Shown here: piece after piece, positions 7,575-12,660 of the stretch
Numbering within the stretch: the first letter of the stretch is position 1
Layout of the letters: the number at the start of each line of letters is the position of its first letter
Assembly: GCA_015063655.1 (NCBI GenBank)
Contig: SVTU01000031.1
Span: 1 to 12,660, forward strand
Reading direction: 5' to 3'
DNA: 12,660 nt
DNA from: Oscillospiraceae bacterium
Lineage (GTDB): Bacteria > Bacillota > Clostridia > Oscillospirales > CAG-272
Position numbers and translations under genes: made by a program
The notes under the pieces: model-generated
What the model was told of the DNA's origin: nothing
Seen by the model: only the letters and a program-made list of their open reading frames with translations
The model's database searches: none

Positions 7575-7685
7575 GGCGAACGAGCGATGGTCGCCCTTTT
7601 CGCCGTATCCATATGTCCATTGCGGCAACGGGTGAAACGAACAACCTTTTCGCAGGGGCGAACCTGTGTGCTCGCCCCGTATCAT
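7575..7685. repeat. Two diverged copies of a GGCGAAC...TCGCCC palindromic intergenic element
   Basis: Copy A runs GGCGAAC (7575-7581) to TCGCCC (7591-7596), followed after a short gap by CCGTATC (7604-7609 and flank). Copy B runs GGGGCGA (7655-7661) to TCGCCCC (7672-7678), a perfect seven-base-pair stem, followed at once by GTATCAT (7679-7685). The shared order of GGCGAAC, spacer, TCGCCC and GTATC suggests a duplicated element. From memory, similar GGGGCGAAC palindromes, often near a CATTCTGAGCGAAG stretch like the one at 7684-7697, are scattered between genes in Clostridia. This is unverified here. It lies between the two promoters and encodes nothing recognisable. Confidence 0.5.
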
Positions 7686-7746
7686 TCTGAGCGAAGGGCA
7701 TCGGATAAATATTTTTCAAAAAAATGAAAGAAAATTCAAAAAACAC

Positions 7747-7775
7747 TTGCAAAGCCCAAAAAGATGTGATATACT
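7747..7775 (+). promoter_or_regulatory. Rightward housekeeping-sigma promoter for rimP-nusA-rnpM-ylxQ-infB
   Basis: The -35 is TTGCAA (7747-7752), the spacer is 17 bases and the -10 is TATACT (7770-7775) with a TG extension (TGATATACT). A-tracts from about 7707 to 7746 precede it and look like an UP element, as expected for a strong growth-linked promoter. Predicted start is near 7782, leaving a leader of about 70 bases before rimP. Confidence 0.85.
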
Positions 7776-7790
7776 ATTGACAGTTTAGAT

Positions 7791-7836
7791 GAGGAGTGGG
7801 TTTGAGAAAGCCCACTCTTCCTTGCTGTTTGGCAAG
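7791..7836 (+). promoter_or_regulatory. Structured rimP leader: two abutting hairpins, the first capped by a GNRA loop
   Basis: Hairpin 1 (7791-7820) has up to thirteen pairs: GAGGAGTGGGTTT pairs with AAGCCCACTCTTC (two G-U wobbles) around a GAGA tetraloop at 7804-7807. Hairpin 2 (7821-7836) starts at the next base: CTTGCT pairs with GGCAAG around a GTTT loop. The AAAGGAAGGA ribosome binding site follows after only a few bases. No uridine run follows either stem, so this is not a simple terminator. It may be a protein- or ribosome-related autoregulatory leader or an mRNA stabiliser. I recall GTGGG/CCCAC hairpins ahead of rimP in other Clostridia, but cannot check this. Confidence 0.65.
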
Positions 7837-7852
7837 TGAGAAAGGAAGGACT

Positions 7853-8320
7853 ATGGCAAAGGGAAGCGTGGCCGAGGTCGTCAAGGCTTTGGCACAGCCG
7901 CTCGCTGATGAGTTTGGCTATATTTTGTGGGACGTGGAATACGTCAAGGAGGGCGGACGCAGGATCTTGCGCCTGACCATCGATTCCGAGGAGGGCATTA
8001 CGGTGGACGACTGCGAAAAGCTTCACCGTGCCATTGACCCCGTGCTGGATGAGGCAGACCCCATCGAGGAGGCCTATTATCTGGAGGTCAGCTCACCCGG
8101 GGTGGAGCGTGAGCTTCGCACGGCCGAGCACAGAGCCGCTTGCGTTGGCTGGGACGTTGAGGTGCGCTTGTATGCCCCGCTTGACGGTGCGAAGGCCTTT
8201 CGAGGCGTTCTGCTTGAGGATACCGAGAGCGGCGAGATCGCCCTTGGCGTGTCCGAGGAGCAGATCATGACCTTTTCACCAAGCGCCGTGGCTAAGATCA
8301 AGACCGTTTTCGACTTTTGA
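7853..8320 (+). CDS. rimP: Ribosome maturation factor RimP
   Basis: The 155-residue product has standard RimP length. RimP assists 30S subunit assembly, acting on the S12 region of the pre-30S particle. The N-terminal alpha/beta domain carries DVEYVKEGGRRILRLTID (27-44) and GITVDDCEKLHRAIDPVLDE (48-67); YLEVSSPGVEREL (76-88) is the family signature, and the C-terminal SH3-like barrel runs from about residue 92 to the end. The ATG at 7853 follows an AAAGGAAGGA ribosome binding site. A GTG 19 codons upstream in frame lies inside the leader hairpin and is rejected. It is the first gene of the rightward operon, 40 bases before nusA. Confidence 0.97.
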   Translation: MAKGSVAEVVKALAQPLADEFGYILWDVEYVKEGGRRILRLTIDSEEGITVDDCEKLHRAIDPVLDEADPIEEAYYLEVSSPGVERELRTAEHRAACVGWDVEVRLYAPLDGAKAFRGVLLEDTESGEIALGVSEEQIMTFSPSAVAKIKTVFDF

Positions 8321-8360
8321 GTCGATTCATAAATAAGACAGTACGTTATAGGAGTTGAAC

Positions 8361-9389
8361 ATGAAAAACAAGGAATTTTTTATTGCGCTGGAGCTTCTGG
8401 AAAAGGAAAAGGGCATTCCCAAGGAGTATATGCTGGAAAAGATCGAGGCGGCTCTTTTGTCCGCTCTCAAGAAGGAGTATGGCTCTTGCTCCCTGATGCG
8501 CATTGCGATGGACCCCGAGAAGGAGGACATTAAGATCTATTTGCAGAAGGAGGTCGTGGAGGAGGTCACCAATCCTCAGTGTCAGATCTCCTTGGAGGAG
8601 GCCAAGGCCATCAGCCGTAAGTACACGCTCGGCAAGATGGTGGAGACCGAGGTCAAGCCCCGTGACTTCCGCCGCCTGAGCGCAGGTGCGGCCAAGTCCG
8701 TGATCATTCAGGGCATTCGAGAGGGTGAGAGAAAGGTGATGCAGGACGCTTACGAGAGCAAGCGTGAGGAGATCATCACCGCCACCGTCAGCAAGATCGA
8801 TCCCATCAGCGGCAACGTGGTGCTGCAAACAGACACCAGCTACGCCGTGCTGCTCAAGAACGAGCAGATTCCGGGTGAGAGCTTCCTTGTGGGAGACCGC
8901 ATCAAGGTCTTTGTTCAGGAGGTCAACCGTGAGGCAAGAGGCCCGCTTGTCACGCTGTCCCGTGTGCATCCCGGGTTGGTACGCCGTATGTTTGAGCTTG
9001 AGGTTCCCGAGATCCAGGACGGTATCGTGCTGGTGAAGGGCGTGTCACGTGAGGCAGGCTCCCGCACCAAGATCGCCGTGTTCTCCCGTGACGAGGACGT
9101 GGATGCCGTTGGCGCATGCATCGGTAACCACGGTATGAGAATTTCGGGTATCGTGGATGAGCTCAGAGGCGAGAAGATCGACATTGTGCGCTACAGCGAG
9201 AGCGTAGAGGAGTACGTAGCCGCCGCCCTGTCGCCCGCCACGGTGCTTTCCGTGACCATGACGGCCGAGCGTGCCTGCCGTGTGCAGGTAGCCCCCGATC
9301 AGCTTTCCTTGGCGATCGGTAAGGAAGGACAGAACGCACGTCTCGCCGCCCGTCTGACGGGCATCAAGATCGACATCAAGGCAGACTGA
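8361..9389 (+). CDS. nusA: Transcription elongation/termination factor NusA
   Basis: The 342-residue product is the compact Gram-positive form without the acidic C-terminal repeats of E. coli NusA. It binds RNA polymerase near the RNA exit channel and modulates pausing, intrinsic termination and antitermination. Order: RNA polymerase-binding N-terminal domain (about 1-130), S1 domain (about 134-200; ATVSKIDPISGNVVL, then VGDRIKVFVQEV), KH1 with GACIGNHGMRI (251-261, GxxG loop 255-258) and KIDIV (272-276), and KH2 with AIGKEGQNARLAARLTG (318-334). I chose the ATG at 8361, six bases after GGAG; a TTG two codons earlier would place the start too close to that site. Nineteen bases separate it from rnpM. 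Confidence 0.97.
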   Translation: MKNKEFFIALELLEKEKGIPKEYMLEKIEAALLSALKKEYGSCSLMRIAMDPEKEDIKIYLQKEVVEEVTNPQCQISLEEAKAISRKYTLGKMVETEVKPRDFRRLSAGAAKSVIIQGIREGERKVMQDAYESKREEIITATVSKIDPISGNVVLQTDTSYAVLLKNEQIPGESFLVGDRIKVFVQEVNREARGPLVTLSRVHPGLVRRMFELEVPEIQDGIVLVKGVSREAGSRTKIAVFSRDEDVDAVGACIGNHGMRISGIVDELRGEKIDIVRYSESVEEYVAAALSPATVLSVTMTAERACRVQVAPDQLSLAIGKEGQNARLAARLTGIKIDIKAD

Positions 9390-9408
9390 CAAATAAAGGG
9401 AAGCCGCG

Positions 9409-9690
9409 ATGGAGCAGAAGAAAAGAAAGATCCCGCTAAGGCAATGCCTTGGCTGTAATGAGCATAAGCCCAAGAGTGAGCTTTTGCGTGTGGTCCGCTC
9501 CCCCGAGGGCGAGGTCTCGCTCGATTTCACAGGAAAGAAATCGGGAAGAGGCGCATACGTTTGCCCCTCTGCCCGATGCTTGGCGAGAGCCAGAAAATCG
9601 GGAAGGATCGAAAAGAACCTGGAGTGCCGTGTATCCGATGAGGTATACGCACGCATGGAGGAGGAGCTGACGGAGCATGTCGGACAGTAA
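9409..9690 (+). CDS. rnpM: RNase P modulator RnpM (YlxR, DUF448 family)
   Basis: The 93-residue protein matches the YlxR family in length and pattern: RQCLGC at 11-16, ELLRVVRSPEGEVSLDFTGK (24-43) and GRGAYVC at 46-52. In B. subtilis YlxR has been reported to bind RNase P and modulate its activity, hence the newer name RnpM. The protein is small, basic and RNA-binding. Four cysteines (13, 16, 52 and 57) form a CxxC plus CxxxxC arrangement that could hold a metal ion; this is inference. It lies between nusA and ylxQ in the conserved order, and its last 14 bases overlap the start of ylxQ, suggesting translational coupling. Confidence 0.93.
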   Translation: MEQKKRKIPLRQCLGCNEHKPKSELLRVVRSPEGEVSLDFTGKKSGRGAYVCPSARCLARARKSGRIEKNLECRVSDEVYARMEEELTEHVGQ

Positions 9691-10027
9691 CGCCATAACG
9701 GTGATTGAGGAAAAGAAGCTGTTGATGGCACTGGGCATGGGCGCCAGAGCACGCAAGCTGATTTTCGGCGTTCCCATGATATGTGACAGCCTGCGTCACG
9801 GCGGGCAGAGCATGCCGCGCCTGGTGTTTGCGGCAAGTGACATATCCGAGAACACCAAAAAAAGAATTATGGATCGCTGTGCGTTTTATCACGTAAGGCT
9901 TGTGATGCTTCCGTGCGGCGGAGAGGCCCTGGCAGAGGCCGTCGGTAAGTCGGCGCCGCTGGCAGCGGTGGCGGTGTCGGATGACGGGATTTGTCGTCTG
10001 ACAGAGCAATATGTACGATTCGGTTGA
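9677..10027 (+). CDS. ylxQ: L7Ae/L30e-family K-turn RNA-binding protein YlxQ
   Basis: The 116-residue protein carries the L7Ae/L30e fold signature: LLMALGMGARARKLIFG (15-31), where the basic glycine-rich turn contacts RNA, then VFAASDISENTKKRI (50-64), and a C-terminal AAVAVSDDGICRLTEQY (96-112) strand-helix. YlxQ proteins are thought to bind kink-turn RNA, and their exact partner is not settled. The ATG lies inside the end of rnpM (14-base overlap) with GGAG-like bases just upstream, so translation is probably coupled. It is somewhat longer than the B. subtilis protein (about 100 residues), mainly through an N-terminal extension. Next gene is infB after 63 bases. Confidence 0.92.
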   Translation: MSDSNAITVIEEKKLLMALGMGARARKLIFGVPMICDSLRHGGQSMPRLVFAASDISENTKKRIMDRCAFYHVRLVMLPCGGEALAEAVGKSAPLAAVAVSDDGICRLTEQYVRFG

Positions 10028-10056
10028 GCGCAACTTGACCGCATAACCAAGAAAGG

Positions 10057-10073
10057 CAGACCCCATTCGTCTG
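10057..10073 (+). promoter_or_regulatory. Small hairpin flanked by GAAAGG repeats in the infB leader
   Basis: CAGAC and GTCTG form a five-base-pair stem with a seven-base loop in the 63-base ylxQ-infB gap. GAAAGG occurs on both sides (10051-10056 and 10073-10078). The downstream copy is the best Shine-Dalgarno for infB, although it is 12 bases from the ATG. The stem touches that copy and might tune initiation. Weak evidence; it could be chance. Confidence 0.3.
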
Positions 10074-10090
10074 AAAGGTACGGTAGAGAT

Positions 10091-12660
10091 ATGGCAACAA
10101 ATTCTCAATTTAAGGTTAATCAGTTAGCAAAGGACTTGAACGTCAAGAGCAAGGCTTTGACGGATATTCTCGCCGATAAGGGGATCGCGGTGAAAACCCA
10201 ATCCGCCTTAGAGCCTGCACAATTCGACGTTCTGTTTGAGCTTTTGACAAGAGAGCATCAGATACAGAATATCGATGCGTATATGTCGGGGCAGACGTAT
10301 ATCCCCGCAAGGGTGGTAACCCCCGAGCCTGTCAAGGAGCAGGAGGCACCGAAGCAGGAGGCCCCCAAGCAGGAGGCGCCGAAGCAGGAGGCGCCGAAGC
10401 AGGAGGCCCCCAAACAGGAGGCACCGAAGCAGGAGGCGCCGAAGCAGGAGGCCCCGAAGCAGGAGGCGCCCAAGCAAGAGGCACCCAAGCAAGAGGCGCC
10501 CAAGCAGTCACAGCCGAGAACAGCCCCTGCCGCACAGCAGAGTACGGCAAGAGACAACGCCCCCGCACGTATGGGCGCAGGCAATGGGCCAAGACAGGGC
10601 GCACCTGTCGGTCGTCCCGACATGCGCCAGGGTGCGGCAAGACAGATGCCCGAGCAGGGAAGAGCGCCTCAGAGAGGCGACCGCCCCGCAGCTGCGCAGG
10701 GTGGCTTTACGCCCCGTGAGCGCACCCAGGGCGGCTTCAATGCCAACACGAGCGGCGCACCCCGTCCCGACTTCCGAGGCGGTGCGCAGGGTCAAAGACC
10801 CGCAGGCAACGATCGCTTTGCCAATCCCTTTGGCGGTCCTCGCCAGGGCGGACAGCAGGACAGACGTCCCGCAAGCAACGGCGCACAAGGCTTCCGTGAT
10901 AAGGATCGTGAGGGAACCAGAGTGGGTGGTCCCAAGGATACCTTTAAGCCCCAGGTGATCGTTCGTGCGCAAACACAAAAGGGCGAGGTCTCCAATAAGC
11001 AGAGAGGCGCTACCCGTGTGGTGGATATGAGAGCAGGCTCTGTGGACCTCTCCAAGTACGATGAAAAGCTGGATACGTTTGTGCCCGATGCCGTTTCGGA
11101 TATGCGGGGCGGCAACCAGCGAGTGAAGAAGCAGGGCGCACAGAACGGCGGTATGCAGAAGAACCGCTTTGGCAAGAACGGCAAGAAGCCGGGCGCTGCC
11201 AAAGCACCCGTTACCAAAGCACCCGTCAGCGTGACGCTGCCCGAGGAGATCGTGGTCAGCGACCTCGCTTCCCGTTTGAAGGTCACGTCGGCTGAGATCG
11301 TGAAGAGACTGATGATGCTTGGTATGATGGTCACGGTCAACCAGACCGTGGATTACGATACGGCCGCCATCGTGGCAGACGAGATGGGCATTGCCGCCAC
11401 CAAGGAGGTAGTGGTCACCATTGAGGAGAAGCTATTCGAGGAGGAGACCGACGACGAGGCAAGCCTTGTGGACAGAGCGCCCGTTGTGTGCGTTATGGGT
11501 CACGTTGACCACGGTAAGACCTCGATCTTGGATGCCATTCGCCATACCAACGTCACCAGAGGCGAGGCGGGCGGTATCACCCAGCACATCGGTGCATACC
11601 GTGTGAAGGTCAACGGACAGGATATTACCTTCCTCGACACCCCCGGCCACGAGGCCTTTACCGCCATGCGTGCCAGAGGTGCGCAGGCAACCGATATTGC
11701 CATTCTGGTCGTGGCAGCCGACGACGGCATCATGCCTCAGACCATTGAGGCCATCAACCATGCCAAGGCCGCAGGCATCGATATCATCGTGGCTATCAAC
11801 AAGATGGATAAGCCCACGGCGAACCCCGATGCCATCAAGCAGGAGCTGACCAAGTACGACCTTGTGCCTGAGGAATGGGGCGGTGACGTCATTTGCGTTC
11901 CCGTATCTGCCCTTACGGGTGCGGGCATCGACGATTTGCTGGAGAACGTGCTGCTCGTGGCCGAGGTCAAGGAGCTTCGTGCCAATCCCAACCGCCATGC
12001 CAAGGGTATCATCATCGAAGCAAAGCTGGATAAGGGCCGCGGCCCTGTGGCTACGGTGCTGGTGCAGAACGGTACGCTTCACATCGGCGATATCGTGATT
12101 GCGGGAACAGCTGTGGGACGTGTGAGAGCCATGACCGACCACAACGGCCGAAACCTCAAGGAGGCAGGACCCTCCGTGCCTGTGGAGATCATCGGTCTTG
12201 CCGACGTTCCGTCCTCGGGTGACGAGTTCAATGCCGTTGAGGATGAGAGAATGGCAAGAACGCTGGCAGACCAGCGCCGTGCCGCCGCCAAGGAAGAGGT
12301 ATTCAAGGCCAATGCCAGAGCCAACCTCAACGATCTGTTCGCACAGATCTCTGAGGGCGTTAAGGAGCTTAACATCATCGTTAAGGCCGACGTGGGCGGC
12401 TCTGCCGAGGCCGTGAAGCAGTCGCTTGAGAAGATCTCGAACGAAGAGGTCAAGGTGCGTGTCATTCATGCCGCCGCAGGCGGTATCCGAGAGGGCGACG
12501 TTATGCTGGCCAGTGCCTCCAATGCCATTATCGTTGGCTTTAACGTCCGTCCCGATAAGGCCGCTATCGATAGTGCCGAGAGACAGGGCGTGGATATCCG
12601 CACCTACCGTGTGATTTACGACTGCATCAATGAGATCACGGATGCCATGAAGGGCATGCT
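10091..12660 (+). CDS. infB: Translation initiation factor IF-2 (runs off right edge)
   Basis: The window shows 856 codons without a stop; roughly the last hundred residues of domain IV are missing. IF2 is the GTPase that places initiator tRNA on the 30S subunit and promotes subunit joining. Order: a first IF2_N module (about 1-55, FKVNQLAKDLNVKSKALTDI), eleven EAPKQ repeats (85-139), a long disordered R/G/Q-rich linker (about 140-377) containing RVVDMRAGSVDLSKYDEK, a second IF2_N module (about 378-437, SDLASRLKVTSAEIVKRLM), then the GTPase: G1 GHVDHGKT 470-477, G2 GGITQHIGAY 494-503, G3 DTPGH 516-520, G4 NKMD 570-573, and SAL of G5 further on. Domains II and III follow (KADVGGSAEAVK). The G domain starts unusually late for a Gram-positive IF2. 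The start codon has GAAAGG 12 bases upstream. Confidence 0.98.
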   Translation, partial: MATNSQFKVNQLAKDLNVKSKALTDILADKGIAVKTQSALEPAQFDVLFELLTREHQIQNIDAYMSGQTYIPARVVTPEPVKEQEAPKQEAPKQEAPKQEAPKQEAPKQEAPKQEAPKQEAPKQEAPKQEAPKQEAPKQSQPRTAPAAQQSTARDNAPARMGAGNGPRQGAPVGRPDMRQGAARQMPEQGRAPQRGDRPAAAQGGFTPRERTQGGFNANTSGAPRPDFRGGAQGQRPAGNDRFANPFGGPRQGGQQDRRPASNGAQGFRDKDREGTRVGGPKDTFKPQVIVRAQTQKGEVSNKQRGATRVVDMRAGSVDLSKYDEKLDTFVPDAVSDMRGGNQRVKKQGAQNGGMQKNRFGKNGKKPGAAKAPVTKAPVSVTLPEEIVVSDLASRLKVTSAEIVKRLMMLGMMVTVNQTVDYDTAAIVADEMGIAATKEVVVTIEEKLFEEETDDEASLVDRAPVVCVMGHVDHGKTSILDAIRHTNVTRGEAGGITQHIGAYRVKVNGQDITFLDTPGHEAFTAMRARGAQATDIAILVVAADDGIMPQTIEAINHAKAAGIDIIVAINKMDKPTANPDAIKQELTKYDLVPEEWGGDVICVPVSALTGAGIDDLLENVLLVAEVKELRANPNRHAKGIIIEAKLDKGRGPVATVLVQNGTLHIGDIVIAGTAVGRVRAMTDHNGRNLKEAGPSVPVEIIGLADVPSSGDEFNAVEDERMARTLADQRRAAAKEEVFKANARANLNDLFAQISEGVKELNIIVKADVGGSAEAVKQSLEKISNEEVKVRVIHAAAGGIREGDVMLASASNAIIVGFNVRPDKAAIDSAERQGVDIRTYRVIYDCINEITDAMKGM
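10343..10507 (+). repeat. Eleven tandem 15-base units encoding EAPKQ in infB
   Basis: Eleven in-frame units each encode Glu-Ala-Pro-Lys-Gln with no amino-acid exception (IF2 residues 85-139). Units differ only at third codon positions: Ala is GCA, GCC or GCG, Pro is CCG or CCC, Lys once AAA, Gln twice CAA. Units 3, 4 and 7 are identical, and units 1 and 6 are identical. This fits old expansion by slippage followed by synonymous drift under selection on the peptide. The complementary strand reads as a Cys-rich repeat, which is only a shadow. Confidence 0.95.

Larger units (their letters stand above)
7421..7852. other. Divergent intergenic regulatory region between yybS and rimP
   Basis: This 432-base stretch has no credible gene. 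From left to right it holds the yybS leader with a small hairpin next to the ribosome binding site, a perfect dyad at the leftward start site, the leftward promoter, an A/T tract, a G+C-rich segment with two diverged palindromes (about 7561-7690), a long A-rich tract (about 7707-7746), the rightward promoter, and the structured rimP leader. Short open frames crossing it (for example plus 7422-7727 and minus 7540-7752) have no ribosome binding site or protein-like composition, and they overlap the promoters. Confidence 0.85.

Noticed and set aside
7421..7612. Longer in-frame start for yybS (up to 471 residues)
   Set aside because: The extension would run through the promoter, the dyad and the leader, and the added residues do not look like a signal or membrane segment of this family.
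7422..7727. A 101-codon plus-strand frame in the intergenic region
   Set aside because: It spans the leftward promoter and the palindromic repeats, has no ribosome binding site, and its peptide looks like random translated repeat DNA.
7777..7782. Perfect TTGACA as a second -35 for rimP
   Set aside because: No -10-like hexamer lies 16-18 bases downstream; the bases there are the G-rich stem of the leader hairpin. It is better explained as DNA just after the real -10 at 7770-7775.
7796..7852. Upstream GTG start for rimP adding 19 residues
   Set aside because: It lies in the leader hairpin without a ribosome binding site, while the ATG at 7853 has a strong one and gives the normal RimP N-terminus.
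10343..10507. Possible CRISPR-like array
   Set aside because: Units are 15 bases, directly adjacent, in frame and without spacers; this is a protein repeat.
10258..10623. A minus-strand frame with Cys-rich GASCF repeats
   Set aside because: It is the reverse complement of the EAPKQ repeats in infB and has no independent support.
11432..12469. A 345-codon minus-strand frame inside infB
   Set aside because: It is a shadow of the IF2 GTPase and domain II coding sequence; no promoter or ribosome binding site.

Overview
The window is a G+C-rich stretch of a low-copy housekeeping region from a Firmicute. The gene order and protein signatures point to the class Clostridia, most likely an Oscillospiraceae- or Christensenellaceae-like gut lineage (inference from synteny and motif style, not from a search). 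All coding sequence is explained by two divergent operons of core genes. I see no insertion sequence, prophage, CRISPR array, tRNA or rRNA, and no convincing undescribed system.

Left arm (minus strand, read right to left from about 7485 to the left edge): yybS-like DUF2232 membrane protein (6197-7420), gdpP cyclic-di-AMP phosphodiesterase (4082-6166), rplI (3602-4048), dnaB replicative helicase (2237-3571), tilS (795-2174), hpt (200-751) and the first 59 codons of ftsH (1-177). Gaps are only 22-62 bases, there is no terminator between genes, and one strong promoter lies in front of yybS, so a single transcript is likely. In Bacillus subtilis these genes form two separate clusters (yybS-yybT-rplI-dnaC and tilS-hprT-ftsH); here they are joined end to end at the dnaB/tilS boundary.

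Centre (7421-7852): the only long non-coding stretch. It holds two divergent promoters of the vegetative sigma-factor type, each with a 17-base spacer, a TATACT -10, a TG extension and A/T tracts upstream. It also holds a perfect dyad at the +1 of the leftward promoter, two diverged palindromic repeat copies between the promoters, and a strong double hairpin in the rimP leader.

Right arm (plus strand): rimP (7853-8320), nusA (8361-9389), rnpM/ylxR (9409-9690), ylxQ (9677-10027) and infB (10091 to beyond the right edge). This is the classical nusA-infB operon, which links ribosome maturation, transcription elongation and translation initiation. The infB product has an unusually long disordered N-terminal region that contains eleven perfect EAPKQ pentapeptide repeats.

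The points most worth following are regulatory or structural details inside conserved operons: the dyad at the yybS/gdpP start site, the rimP leader structure, the intergenic palindromes, the joined gdpP/tilS clusters and the IF2 linker repeats.
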